Assembly: GCF_948472415.1 (NCBI RefSeq)
Contig: NZ_OX419519.1
Location: 992,001 to 1,056,000 of the forward strand
Direction: 5' to 3'
DNA from: Kitasatospora fiedleri
GTDB taxonomy: Bacteria; Actinomycetota; Actinomycetes; Streptomycetales; Streptomycetaceae
Length of the DNA stretch: 64,000 nucleotides
The notes below the pieces were generated by a model, which worked only from the letters and a program-made list of their open reading frames with translations, was not told the DNA's origin and searched no databases. A program made the position numbers and the translations under genes. This document shows positions 45,856-54,340 of the stretch, piece after piece; the first letter of the stretch is position 1; each line of letters starts with the position of its first letter.

Positions 45856-46440
45856 TCAGGAGGCGGGCGTGTAGGCCACCGTGAAGGAGCCGACGCTCTG
45901 GCCCGCCGCGAAGAAGGTGGTGTGCAGCTTGGTGTCGAGGTACTGGGCGCCCGCGGCGTCCAGGACCAGCGAGGTGGCGGTCAGGTTCTGCGTGGTGCCG
46001 CTGTAGGTGATGGCGTTGTCACCGGCCGGGTCGAACAGCGCCACCGGGGTGGTCGAGCCGTCCGGGACGGCGGTCAGCGTCCAGTCCTCGAAGGAGAAGG
46101 CCAGCTGGTAGAAGGAGACCGCGCTGCCGGTCTTCGCGTCGACGAACAGCAGGCCGCCGCCGAGCTGGACGCCGCCGAAGAAGTCGCGCAGGCCGCCGGT
46201 GCCGTCGGTCACCGGGAAGCTCGCCGACAGGCCGGTGGTCGCGTTGTAGCCCGCGGTGGCGGTGGGCAGCGGCACGGCCACGATGCCGGCCTGGGCGGCC
46301 TGCTGGAAGAAGGCGTTGCTCTCGTTGATCACCGCGTTGCCGGCCGCCGGGGCGGCGGAGGCGGAAGTGGCGGAGGCGGCGGTGGCGACGAGGGCGAGGC
46401 CGGCGGCCGCGGCGGCGATCCGGACGGTGAGACGGGACAT
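45856..46440 (-). CDS. Secreted protein of unknown function
   Basis: 194 residues, ATG at 46440. A Sec signal peptide (VRIAAAAAGLALVATAASAT, cleavage near SASAAPAAG) is followed by a beta-rich domain: NAFFQQAAQAGIVAVPLPTA, LRDFFGGVQLGGGLLFVDAK, VSFYQLAFSFEDWTLTAV and AGDNAITYSGTTQNLTATSL. No Cys, no TM anchor, no recognised family. It directly follows the soluble PstS-like gene on the same strand, 264 bp away, and may be co-regulated with it. Confidence 0.8.
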   Translation of the reverse strand: MSRLTVRIAAAAAGLALVATAASATSASAAPAAGNAVINESNAFFQQAAQAGIVAVPLPTATAGYNATTGLSASFPVTDGTGGLRDFFGGVQLGGGLLFVDAKTGSAVSFYQLAFSFEDWTLTAVPDGSTTPVALFDPAGDNAITYSGTTQNLTATSLVLDAAGAQYLDTKLHTTFFAAGQSVGSFTVAYTPAS

Positions 46441-46444
46441 CGTG

Positions 46445-46660
46445 GCTCCTTCGGACGGGGTGCGCGGTGGCACCCGGTGCATGGTGGCGCGTGGTGCGTG
46501 GCGGCGCGGGGCGCGGGACGGTGCTGCGCGGTGGCGCGTGGTGCGTGGTGCGTGCTGACACGTGGTGCTTGATGGTGCGTGCTGACGCGTGGCGCGTGAT
46601 GGTGCGTGGTCGTACCTGGTGCCGCGAAGGGCCGCCGCCCGTCCCGGGTGTGGCCGGGAC
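46445..46660. repeat. GCGTGGTGCGTG low-complexity repeat block
   Basis: The spacer upstream of the secreted-protein gene is made of degenerate GTGGTGCGTG/GCGTGCTGACRCGTGG units. TGGTGCGTGCTGACGCGTGG and GTGGTGCGTGCTGACACGTGG are close copies ~20 bp apart. No gene seen. Confidence 0.7.
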
Positions 46661-46703
46661 GGGCGGCGGGTGGTGCGGGGGTGACGGACCCGGGGCGGGA
46701 GCG

Positions 46704-47735
46704 TCAGATGGTCGAGCCGCAGGACGCGGCGGCCAGGTTGAGGTAGCCGTAGCTGGTGATGCTGGCGCGGCCGGCGGTGGAGCAGATGTAGCCGGTCGGG
46801 CCGAAGATCGCGCGCAGGGCGGTGCTCTGGGTGGTGGCCGGGCTGGCGTTCCACTCGCCGGCGCGGACCACGTTGTAGAGCACCCGGCCGTAGGTCGGGT
46901 TGGCGAACGCGGCGTTCAGGGTGCCGGTGCCGGTCAGCGGGGCGACGCCGTTGATGTTGCGCAGGGTCAGGTTGCCCTTGTCGTCGGTGGCGGTGGTGTG
47001 ACCGTTGGCCTGGCCCACCCAGTGGCCGACGGAGTACGGGAAGATGACGTTCGGGTCGTTCAGCGCGGCGTCGGTGCCCTCGTTCTCCTCCGGGCCGCTG
47101 ACGACGCAGGCGCCCAGGACCGGGTTGCCGATGGCGCCCAGGAAGAAGGAGCGGGTGCCGGAGCTGAGCTGCGGCAGGTAGGGCTTGATGGTGCCGGCGG
47201 TGCCGCCGAAGTTCGACCAGTTGGTCTTGCCGGCCTTGCAGGAGTAGATGTCGTTCAGGTCCTGGGTGGTCAGGTTGGTCGGGGCGTTGCCGCCGGACTT
47301 CGCCGACCAGGTCACCGCGTCCTTGGCGAACGCCACGAACAGGATGGTGGCCGGGTCGGTGCCCTGCCGGGTGCGGGAGGAGCGCGCGAAGTCCAGGGTG
47401 GTGCTGGTGGTGGCGTTCAGCGTGGAGATGCCGGCGCCGGAGCCGTTCGGGCGGGTGATGCTGCCGGCGCCGGCCTTCGGGGTGATGGTGGCCGAACCGG
47501 TCGCGTCCCAGCTGTACAGGTGCGGCAGGGTGGAACCCGCGCCCAGGGTGGCGTTGTAGTCGACCGAGAACTGGTTGAGCAGAGCCTGCGTGGTGTCCGA
47601 GCCGGCACCGACGATGTCCTGGGCAGCCGGGGTGACACCCGTGGCCGGGTCAGCCATCGCCGGGACGGCGACGGTGGCGAGAGCGGCGGCGGTCATCGCG
47701 GCGGCCGCGAACGCCTTGGCAGCGGTGTGACGCAT
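46704..47735 (-). CDS. Secreted PstS-like substrate-binding protein
   Basis: 343 residues, ATG at 47735. The signal peptide (AFAAAAMTAAALATVAVPAM, ADP) has no lipobox Cys. PBP features: AQDIVGAGSDTTQALLNQFS, PNGSGAGISTLNATTSTTLD, FARSSRTRQGTDPATILFVA, LNDIYSCKAGKTNWSNFGG, PQLSSGTRSFFLGAIG and DPNVIFPYSVGHWVGQANGH. These correspond to the anion-binding loops of phosphate-binding proteins (GSGAG, SSGTR). No membrane anchor, so it should be released into the medium or wall. The ribosome site is GATGGAGGAACAGGACC. Third binding-protein-like gene of the region. Confidence 0.86.
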   Translation of the reverse strand: MRHTAAKAFAAAAMTAAALATVAVPAMADPATGVTPAAQDIVGAGSDTTQALLNQFSVDYNATLGAGSTLPHLYSWDATGSATITPKAGAGSITRPNGSGAGISTLNATTSTTLDFARSSRTRQGTDPATILFVAFAKDAVTWSAKSGGNAPTNLTTQDLNDIYSCKAGKTNWSNFGGTAGTIKPYLPQLSSGTRSFFLGAIGNPVLGACVVSGPEENEGTDAALNDPNVIFPYSVGHWVGQANGHTTATDDKGNLTLRNINGVAPLTGTGTLNAAFANPTYGRVLYNVVRAGEWNASPATTQSTALRAIFGPTGYICSTAGRASITSYGYLNLAAASCGSTI

Positions 47736-48253
47736 GGTCCTGTTCCTCCATCAAGGAAAGTCCTAGCAGGACCGGGCCTGGCGGGGCCCGGTGCCGGAGA
47801 GCTCCGCGGCTTCCCGGCGGAGTGATCCTCGCCGCGACCGCCCGCCGTCCGGAAGCACCGCCTCCCCCGGCCGACCCGCCGCCGACGCTCCGCCGTTTCT
47901 CTCGAAACTCCTGCTCAGCAAGGTGGTTGACGGCCCGTCGACCACCCTTCGCACCACGGAGGCGTTCTTCTCCAGGTGTGCCCACGGGGTCACCCCGGCC
48001 ATCTCCGCTTCACTCCCGCTGCACCGGCCCCGCGCAACCCGCACCACCGGCCCGCATCCGTCCGGGCGACACCCGGCCCCGCGCCGGAGGCCGAAGACAA
48101 CTCTGGCCGACAGTAGGCGGGTTGACGGCCGAGCGGCCATGCCGTCCACTTCCGCGAGCAGCCCCGCCCGGGGGGTGGGAGGAAACCTCCACCACCCTCG
48201 GGGGTACGCCAATCGGCCCCAGCCACAAGGGGGTTGGGGGAGCCCCGGTACGC
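47736..48253. promoter_or_regulatory. Gene-free 518-bp spacer with a near-perfect 12-bp inverted repeat
   Basis: No gene supported. GGTGGTTGACGG (47922-47933) and CCGTCGACCACC (47935-47946) form a 12-bp inverted repeat with a single G:T-type mismatch and a 1-base centre. GGGTTGACGG occurs again at 48119-48128. It could be an operator for the PstS-like gene, or the tail of its control region. Confidence 0.4.
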
Positions 48254-48667
48254 CTACCAGCCGGGCGACAGGGCCGAGCCGCCACCCAGGCGGCGCAACC
48301 GCTGGACGTGGTCGGCGCCCTGGAGGAAGGCGGTCACGCTCTGCCGGCACTGGTCGCGGCGCAGGTAGCCCCGGGCGCTGCGGGCGATCGCCTCGCCGCC
48401 GCCCGCGCCGACCCGGGTGGTACGGGCGGGCAGGTGCGCCGTCCAGACCCAGAGCCGGTCCTCGCGCTGGCCCAGGACGAACCGCAGGGCCGCCCGTTCG
48501 GCCAGCAACTCCCCTATTCCGGCGGCCAGTTCGCGGTCGTTGCGGTAGGCGCGGACGGCCGAGGCGAGCCGCCTGCCGTTCGCGGCCACCAGCGACCAGC
48601 CGACCCGGCCGTCCGCCCCGCGCACCGGCACCAGCCGGGGGCCGCGGCCGGTCTCCACCGTACTCAC
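48254..48667 (-). CDS. DUF1508/YegP-like small protein, second of a coupled pair
   Basis: 137 residues from a GTG at 48667 that overlaps the stop of the upstream gene (GTGA). Two repeats of a DUF1508-like betabetaalpha unit: VGWSLVAANGRRLASAVRAY with RELAAGIGELLAE, and RLWVWTAHLPARTTRVGAGG with ARSARGYLRRDQCRQSVTAF. Soluble. YegP-type proteins are small stress-linked proteins of unknown mechanism. Confidence 0.7.
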   Translation of the reverse strand: MSTVETGRGPRLVPVRGADGRVGWSLVAANGRRLASAVRAYRNDRELAAGIGELLAERAALRFVLGQREDRLWVWTAHLPARTTRVGAGGGEAIARSARGYLRRDQCRQSVTAFLQGADHVQRLRRLGGGSALSPGW

Positions 48668-49212
48668 GAACCGTCCCCGGCCCGGGGTCCGGGCCCGCCG
48701 CCGGGCCCGCCGCCGGGTCCGACGCCGGGTCCGACGGGGGCGGGGGCCTCCGCCGCCGCTTCCGCCTCCGCCGCTGCCGCCTCCCCCGTCTCCGACATCC
48801 GGGCCACCAGCGCCATGAACCGCCGGAACGCGTTCTGGCAGGTCGCGTAACGCTCGTACGCCCGGCTCGACTTGACCAACGGATTACCGCGCGGCCCGGG
48901 CACCACCCAGGTCCAGCCCAGCCCGTCGCGGACATGGGTGATCCGCGCCACCAGCGCCGGCCCCAGGGCGACCAGCTCCGCGAACGCCCGCTCGGCGTCG
49001 ACGGACGACTCGTGGACGGAGGAGGACACCGCCACCACCCGGCCGTTCATCGCCTTGAGCTGCCACTGGAACCGCCCGTTCGGCGCCCGCTCCGTGAACA
49101 GGCCCTCCCCGCGCACCGCCGCTACCCCCGGATTGTCTGCCGGACCACGGCCGTTCCCCGGCCGCGCCACCGAACACCCTGCCGCCCCGCGTGGACCACG
49201 GACCGGACGCAC
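48664..49212 (-). CDS. DUF1508/YegP-like protein, first of a coupled pair
   Basis: Up to 182 residues from a GTG at 49212. The conserved part starts at RGEGLFTERAPNGRFQWQLK and AMNGRVVAVSSSVHESSVDA, so an internal GTG near 49115 is an alternative start. A second unit follows: LGWTWVVPGPRGNPLVKSSR and AYERYATCQNAFRRFMALVA. A ~45-residue Ala/Glu then Gly/Pro tail ends it. Paralogous to the downstream gene and coupled to it by GTGA. The 316-bp spacer 49213-49528 holds no supported gene. Confidence 0.65.
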   Translation of the reverse strand: MRPVRGPRGAAGCSVARPGNGRGPADNPGVAAVRGEGLFTERAPNGRFQWQLKAMNGRVVAVSSSVHESSVDAERAFAELVALGPALVARITHVRDGLGWTWVVPGPRGNPLVKSSRAYERYATCQNAFRRFMALVARMSETGEAAAAEAEAAAEAPAPVGPGVGPGGGPGGGPGPRAGDGS

Positions 49213-49528
49213 ATCGTCACGCCGCGAACGCTATGTGTGCACAGAGGAGGTCCGGAAGTGGAATCCCTCCCACGCCGACGCTGTTCGCCCCGAAGTTCTC
49301 CCTCGTTAATGCGGGACGCTCCGGACCGGACCCCTTGCGCGCCGCGCCCCGCCGCCGTCCGGCCCTTCCCGTTCACGCGCCGGGCCCCGACGGACCAGCC
49401 GTACGCGGACGCTACCGCGGCGATACGCCGGTCCAGCAGCATGACCGCGGGGGCCGGGAGCGATCACCCCGCCGGTACGACGTCGGCCGCCCGCCGGATC
49501 ACAGCAGCGGACAAGGACAGGTGGAATC

Positions 49529-49939
49529 ATGAAGAAGCTCCTCAAGCGGGCCGCCCTCACGACGGCGGTCACCGCGCTCGCGGCCACCGGAGTCGCCGTC
49601 ACCCCCTCGGTGGCCCAGGCGGCCACCTACAACGGCGTGTGCGGTTCCGGCTACGGCGTCATCGACACCCTGCCGCTGCTCGACGGGACGGTCTTCCTCA
49701 CGTACAACAGCTCCAACGGCTACAACTGTGTCGTGACGGTCCGTAACCACCCCAGCTCCTACCTGCTGGAGATGGAGGCGTCGATCAAGAAGAGCGGCAC
49801 CACCCAGTGGAAGCAGGACCTGGACTTCTACACCACCTACGCCGGTCCCGTGTACCTGTACGCGCCGGGGACGTGCATCGACTGGCAGGGTGGCATCAAC
49901 GGCGAGATCAACAACCAGCTCCACTCCCACTGCAGCTGA
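49529..49939 (+). CDS. Spore-associated protein A-like secreted protein
   Basis: 136 residues, ATG at 49529. The signal peptide is AALTTAVTALAATGVAVTPS with a VAQA cleavage site. The mature part, TYNGVCGSGYGVIDTLPLLD, TVFLTYNSSNGYNCVVTVRN, WKQDLDFYTTYAGPVYLYAP and GTCIDWQGGINGEINNQLHS, follows the SapA pattern (YNGVCG, YLTYN, NCVVT, YAGPVY, CVDW) with conserved Cys. SapA was found associated with Streptomyces spores; its function is unknown. Monocistronic. Confidence 0.85.
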   Translation: MKKLLKRAALTTAVTALAATGVAVTPSVAQAATYNGVCGSGYGVIDTLPLLDGTVFLTYNSSNGYNCVVTVRNHPSSYLLEMEASIKKSGTTQWKQDLDFYTTYAGPVYLYAPGTCIDWQGGINGEINNQLHSHCS

Positions 49940-50820
49940 CCCACCGCAGCTGACTCCGCTCGCCGCGCACCGCGTCCCGTCCTCCGAGTGGGCGGCGCCC
50001 GGCGTTCGCCGCCGTGAGGTCCACCGCCTGCTGCTCCGCAGGCGGGGACGGAACCGAGGGGCCGTCACCTGACCGGGTGACGGCCCCGGCGCGTTCCGGG
50101 AACCGGACGTCCAACCGCCGGGCAGCCGCAGGCACCCGGCACTGCTTCCGCCCCGGCCCTGCCGCGCCCCCCGGGGCAGGGCCGTCCGGGCCGGACCGCC
50201 TCGCACTCCGCCTACGCCGAGCTGTTCGGCCCCGCCCGTTCGACCTGGCCACCTTCCCCGACGACGAGGGCCACGACGCACTCGTCCTCGTACTCGTCCT
50301 CGTGCACTCGATGTCCCCGACTCGCTCCGGCCGGCACCAGCCGGGCCATCGAGCGGACCGTCGCCCGGCTCGGCGGACTCCGCCGGTTCCACCGCCACCG
50401 CGTACGCACGAGCACCCACTTCGCGGCCTCCGTCACCACCGCATCGCCGCCGCCCTCGGCTGCCGCCGCGGACCGCCGACTGACATGACTTCGTGCCCGG
50501 TTGCGGCCGTCACCGACTGCCTGCCGCCCGGGGGCCTCCGGGCCGCACGGCGTCCTTCGCGGGCTCGTTCCCGGCCGGGCTGCGGCATCGGGTGCTGGAC
50601 GACTGGACGGCGTACGGCTTCTCGGCGCACCGGGTGCGCGCCCGGTGGGCCACCAGCGGCCACCAGCAGTCACCAGCGGCCACCGGAAGGTTTCGTTCGG
50701 ATGCCGAATGTTGCGGTGGTGCTACGCCGCGCAACCGCCCGGGCCGGGGCCCCCGCCGGGGACGGTCCCCCGTTCGCGCGCCGTCCCGCTGCGGCTCCCG
50801 GGGGCGCTACTATCCGTGCC
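49940..50820. other. 881-bp stretch without an intact gene, possible gene remnant
   Basis: No convincing frame. Plus-strand peptide pieces such as RPFDLATFPDDEGHDALVLV (near 50230) and LRHRVLDDWTAYGFSAHRVR (near 50580) look protein-like but lie in different frames with no start or shared domain. CGTCCTCGT and CACCAGCGG short repeats are present. It may be a decayed gene or noisy sequence. Confidence 0.4.
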
Positions 50821-51852
50821 ATGAGCGCTGCAGAACTCGAACCCGACCCCGCACCGACGCTGTCGGAGATCGCCCGGGCGGCCGGCGTCTCGGCGCCGAC
50901 AGTTTCGAAAGTGCTGAACGGCCGGGCCGACGTCGCGCCCGCCACCCGGGCCAAGGTCGAGGAGATCCTGCGCCGCACCGGCTACCAGCGCCGCCGCACC
51001 GCCGCGCCGCCGTCCCGGCTGCTCGACCTGGTCTTCCACCAGCTCGACAGCGCCTGGGCGATGGAGGTGATCCGGGGAGTGGAGAACGTCGCCCGGGACG
51101 AGGGGCTGAGCGTGGTGCTCTCCGAGTCCGCGGGACGGCTCACCCCGGGGCAGACCTGGGTGGACGGCGTGCTGGCCCGCCGACCGGCCGGGGTGGTGCT
51201 GGTGCTGTCCGAGCTGGACGCCGCCCAGCGCGACCAACTCACCAGCCGCGACATCCCGTTCGTGGTGCTGGACCCGGCCGGCGACCCGGCCGAGGGAGTG
51301 CCCGCCGTCGGCACCGGCAACTGGCAGGGCGGCCTCGCCGCCACCCGCCACCTGCTCGACCTGGGCCACCGCCGGATCGCGATGATCTCCGGACCGTCCG
51401 GCATGATGTGCAGCCGCGCCCGGATCGACGGCTACCGCACCGCACTGGGGACCGCCCGGCTGCCGGTGGACCCGGAGCTGATCCACGAGGGCGACTTCCA
51501 CCACGAGGCCGGGTACGCCGCGGCCCGCGCCCTGCTCACCCGGCCCGACCGGCCCACCGCGATCTTCGCGGGCAACGACCTGCAGGCCCTCGGCGTGTAC
51601 GAGGCCGCCCGTGAACTGGGCCTGCGGGTGCCGGAGGACCTCTCGGTGGTCGGCTTCGACGACCTGCCGCTGGCCCGCTGGGTCGGGCCGCCGCTCACCA
51701 CGGTGCGTCAGCCGCTGGTGGAGATGGCCGAGACCGCGGCCCGGCTGGCCGTCGGCCTGGGGCGCGGCGAGCACCCCTCCGCCACCCGGGTCGACCTCGC
51801 CACCAGCCTGGTCGTCCGCGCCAGCACCGCCCCGCCGCCCGCCGACGCCTGA
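50821..51852 (+). CDS. LacI-family transcriptional regulator
   Basis: 343 residues, ATG at 50821. The HTH is TLSEIARAAGVSAPTVSKVL NGRAD. The ligand domain has RLLDLVFHQLDSAWAMEVIR, DGVLARRPAGVVLVLSELD, NWQGGLAATRHLLDLGHRRI, AGNDLQALGVYEAARELG and VVGFDDLPLARWVGPPLTTV. Only ACTATCCGTGCC precedes the ATG, without a clear ribosome site, so it may be leaderless. It lies on the same strand as a polysaccharide deacetylase gene 169 bp downstream. A sugar effector is expected. Confidence 0.92.
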   Translation: MSAAELEPDPAPTLSEIARAAGVSAPTVSKVLNGRADVAPATRAKVEEILRRTGYQRRRTAAPPSRLLDLVFHQLDSAWAMEVIRGVENVARDEGLSVVLSESAGRLTPGQTWVDGVLARRPAGVVLVLSELDAAQRDQLTSRDIPFVVLDPAGDPAEGVPAVGTGNWQGGLAATRHLLDLGHRRIAMISGPSGMMCSRARIDGYRTALGTARLPVDPELIHEGDFHHEAGYAAARALLTRPDRPTAIFAGNDLQALGVYEAARELGLRVPEDLSVVGFDDLPLARWVGPPLTTVRQPLVEMAETAARLAVGLGRGEHPSATRVDLATSLVVRASTAPPPADA

Positions 51853-51887
51853 GCGGCGCCCCGCCCACCCTCGCTCACCCGCACTCG

Positions 51888-51924
51888 CCCGCGCGCGGTC
51901 CGGACCCTCCGGGCCGCGCGCGGG
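51888..51924 (+). terminator. Hairpin after the LacI-type gene
   Basis: CCCGCGCGCGG (51888-51898) pairs exactly with CCGCGCGCGGG (51914-51924). Inner TCCGG/CCGGG extends the stem with one mismatch. It starts 35 bp after the stop. Confidence 0.7.
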
Positions 51925-51989
51925 TGGTTGACGCCCTCGCCGGGCTCCCCTACCGTCGTCCGGGTCGCGCCGTAACATTCGGCCGGAGT

Positions 51990-52002
51990 TCGAAATTTTC
52001 GA
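51990..52002. promoter_or_regulatory. AT-rich palindrome before the deacetylase gene
   Basis: TCGAAA-T-TTTCGA is perfectly symmetric and flanked by CGGA (51984-51987) and TCCG (52003-52006). It sits 20 bp before the ATG, overlapping the likely transcription start, as expected of a repressor site. The upstream LacI-type protein is the obvious candidate. Confidence 0.5.
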
Positions 52003-52021
52003 TCCGTCAGGAGGGGGCACC

Positions 52022-52615
52022 ATGGTCGAGCCCGCGCCCGACGCCGCAGGCCCGCCGCCGTCGGCCGGCACCCTCACGCTGACCTTCGACGACGGCCCGC
52101 ACCCGGACTCCACGCCCGAGCTGCTCGCCGCGCTCACCGCCGCCGGGCACCACGCCACCTTCTTCCTGTGCGGCGCGCAGGCCGAACGCCACCCCGAACT
52201 GGTCCGCGCCCTGGACCGGGCCGGCATGGCGATCGGCAACCACAGCTGGTCGCACCCCTCCCTGCCGGGCCTGCCGCGTTCCGCCGCCCGGGACGAGATC
52301 GAGCGCACCAACCGGCTCCTGACCGCGCTCACCGGCCGCCCGCCGACGCTGTTCCGACCGCCGTACGGGGACACCGACCCGGCGATCCGCTCGCTCGCCG
52401 CCGCAGCGGGCCTGACCGAGACGCTCTGGGAGGTCGACACCCGCGACTGGGACGGCCCGCCGCCCGCCGAGATCGCCGCCGCGGTGGCCGCGGCCCGCCC
52501 CGGCGACACCGTACTGCTGCACGACCACGGCAACCGCAACACCGTCACCGCGCTGCCCGGCGTCCTGGCCGCCCTCACCGCCCGCGGCCTGCGCTCGACC
52601 CCGCTGCCCCGCTGA
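52022..52615 (+). CDS. Polysaccharide deacetylase (NodB domain, CE4)
   Basis: 197 residues, ATG at 52022 with AGGAGGGGGCACC. NodB motifs: LTFDDGPHPDST (motif 1, Asp-Asp), IGNHSWSHPSL (motif 2, H-x-S-x-x-H), FRPPYGDTDPA (motif 3), EVDTRDWDG (motif 4) and TVLLHDHGN (motif 5). It is a metal-dependent N- or O-deacetylase of chitin-like or peptidoglycan-like polymers. No signal peptide is visible, so it is either cytosolic or the start is misplaced. Confidence 0.93.
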   Translation: MVEPAPDAAGPPPSAGTLTLTFDDGPHPDSTPELLAALTAAGHHATFFLCGAQAERHPELVRALDRAGMAIGNHSWSHPSLPGLPRSAARDEIERTNRLLTALTGRPPTLFRPPYGDTDPAIRSLAAAAGLTETLWEVDTRDWDGPPPAEIAAAVAAARPGDTVLLHDHGNRNTVTALPGVLAALTARGLRSTPLPR

Positions 52616-52759
52616 CCCTCCCGCCGCCTTCCGGCCCCTCCCCCGCACTCCGGTGGCCGGGCGCACCCGCCCAGCACCACGCGCCCGGCCACCGGTGAAC
52701 CCGCCGCACCGCACCACGCGGCCGGAGGGCCCCGGCCTGAGCGGTGGAGGCGCGTCCGG

Positions 52760-54130
52760 TCAGGCGGTCTCGGCCAGCCAGAGGCCCGCCGGGTCGGAGT
52801 GCAGGCTGCGGACGGTGACCAGGGCCGCGCCGAGGACGGGGCCGCGGCGGCCCAACGGCGAGGCGCGCAGGGCCTCTTCGGGCCAGGGGCGGACCCGGAT
52901 CAGCGCGGCCAACTCGGTCCGCATCGCGGGCAGCAGCCAGTGCGCCAGGTCGGCGTAGCCGCCGCCGAGGACCAGCGAGTCGGGGTCGACCAGGTTGACC
53001 GCGGCGGCCAGCGCGGTGCCCAGCGCGGTGCCGGCGTGCCGGAGCGCGCGCCGGGTCGCCGGGTCGCCCTGCTCCGCACGGCGGGCCAACTCGGCGATGG
53101 GGTCACCGTTCTGACGTCCCGTCAGGCTCGTCGCACCGGGCGGCCCGCTGGAACCGTCCGGCCGGTCCTGCCGGTCCGACCGCTCCAGCCGGTCCGGCTC
53201 GTCGAACCTGTCGGGCCCGTCCAGTGCGTCCAGTTCGTCCAGTTCGTCGGTGAACCCGGCGGAGCGGAGCACCGCGGCCAGGCCCGCGTACGGTTCGAGG
53301 CAGCCGCGGGCGCCGCAGGAGCAGGGGCGGCCGTCGGGGCGGACGGTGAGGTGGCCGAGTTCGCCCGCGAAGCCCTGGACGCCGCGGAACAGGCGCCCGT
53401 CCAGGACGAGCGCGCCGCCGATGCCCTCGCCGGCCGAGACGTGCACGAAGGTGCCGCTGCCGGTGCCCTGCCAGAGTTCGGCCAGCGCGCCGAGGTTGGC
53501 CTCGTTCTCGACGGCGGGGGCGCTGCCGGGGCCGGGCCACAGCTCGGTGACGTCGACCTGGTGCCAGCCCAGGTTGGGGGCGTGCTCGACCTGGTTGGCG
53601 GGGCTGCCCAGCGGGACGCTGCCGGGGACGGCGAGCACCCGGCCGACCACCCGCAGGCCGAGCGCGGTGGCCTCGCGTTCGGCCCGGTCGGCGAGTTCGG
53701 CGAGGTCGGCGAGGGTCTGCTCGGCGGAGCGGCCCGCGTTCGCGGCGGGGCGGTGCAGTTCGACCCGGACCTCGCCGCGCAGGTCGAGGACGCAGGCGCT
53801 GAGGTGCTCGACGCCGATCTCCAGGCCCAGCCCGGCCGGTCCGTTCCCGTTCGGCACCAGGGCCCGGCCGGGGCGGCCGACCCGGCCGCTGCGCTCCAGT
53901 TCGCCCTCCAGCAGCAGGCCGCCGCCGATCAGTTCGTCGACCAGGCTGGAGACGGCGGTCCGGGTCAGCCCGGTGCGGCCGGCCACGTCGGCGCGGGAGA
54001 GCGGGTGGGCGGCGGCGACGGTGCGCATCACCAGGGCGAGGTTCTGCCGCCGCATGTCCTGCTGGGAGGCGGGGCCGCGCCTGGTCGCGGGGTCGCCGTC
54101 AGGCGGCTGCTGCTGCCCGTCCTCTGTCAC
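52760..54130 (-). CDS. xylR: ROK-family transcriptional regulator (XylR-like) with an acidic insertion
   Basis: 456 residues from a GTG at 54130 (GGAGGGACAGG upstream; a start at 54166 is also open). N-terminal winged helix: RRQNLALVMRTVAAAHPLSR and TGLTRTAVSSLVDELIGG. ROK fold: GLGLEIGVEHLSACVLDLRG, NEANLGALAELWQG, GEGIGGALVLDGRLFRGVQG and FAGELGHLTVRPDG, then the zinc motif CSCGARGCLEPYAG. An unusual ~45-residue Asp/Arg-rich insertion (DELDELDALDGPDRFDEPDR and following) precedes the C-terminal part. Next to xylB and xylA, so it most likely represses xylose genes. Confidence 0.86.
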   Translation of the reverse strand: MTEDGQQQPPDGDPATRRGPASQQDMRRQNLALVMRTVAAAHPLSRADVAGRTGLTRTAVSSLVDELIGGGLLLEGELERSGRVGRPGRALVPNGNGPAGLGLEIGVEHLSACVLDLRGEVRVELHRPAANAGRSAEQTLADLAELADRAEREATALGLRVVGRVLAVPGSVPLGSPANQVEHAPNLGWHQVDVTELWPGPGSAPAVENEANLGALAELWQGTGSGTFVHVSAGEGIGGALVLDGRLFRGVQGFAGELGHLTVRPDGRPCSCGARGCLEPYAGLAAVLRSAGFTDELDELDALDGPDRFDEPDRLERSDRQDRPDGSSGPPGATSLTGRQNGDPIAELARRAEQGDPATRRALRHAGTALGTALAAAVNLVDPDSLVLGGGYADLAHWLLPAMRTELAALIRVRPWPEEALRASPLGRRGPVLGAALVTVRSLHSDPAGLWLAETA

Positions 54131-54340
54131 GTCCGCCCTGTCCCTCCGCGCCGCTGTCCGCCGCACCGTCTGTCCGCCGCCTGCTGTTCACTGCTCGTCC
54201 GGTGGACCCGTCCGGTGGGCCCGGCCGGGCCGTGGTCGCCGCCGCCCGGTGGACCCGTCCCCGCCGGCCGCCCCGTCCCGTCCGGTCGGGGTGGCCGCCC
54301 GGTGGGGTGCGGCCACCCCGACCGGACGGTCCGGTTCCGG

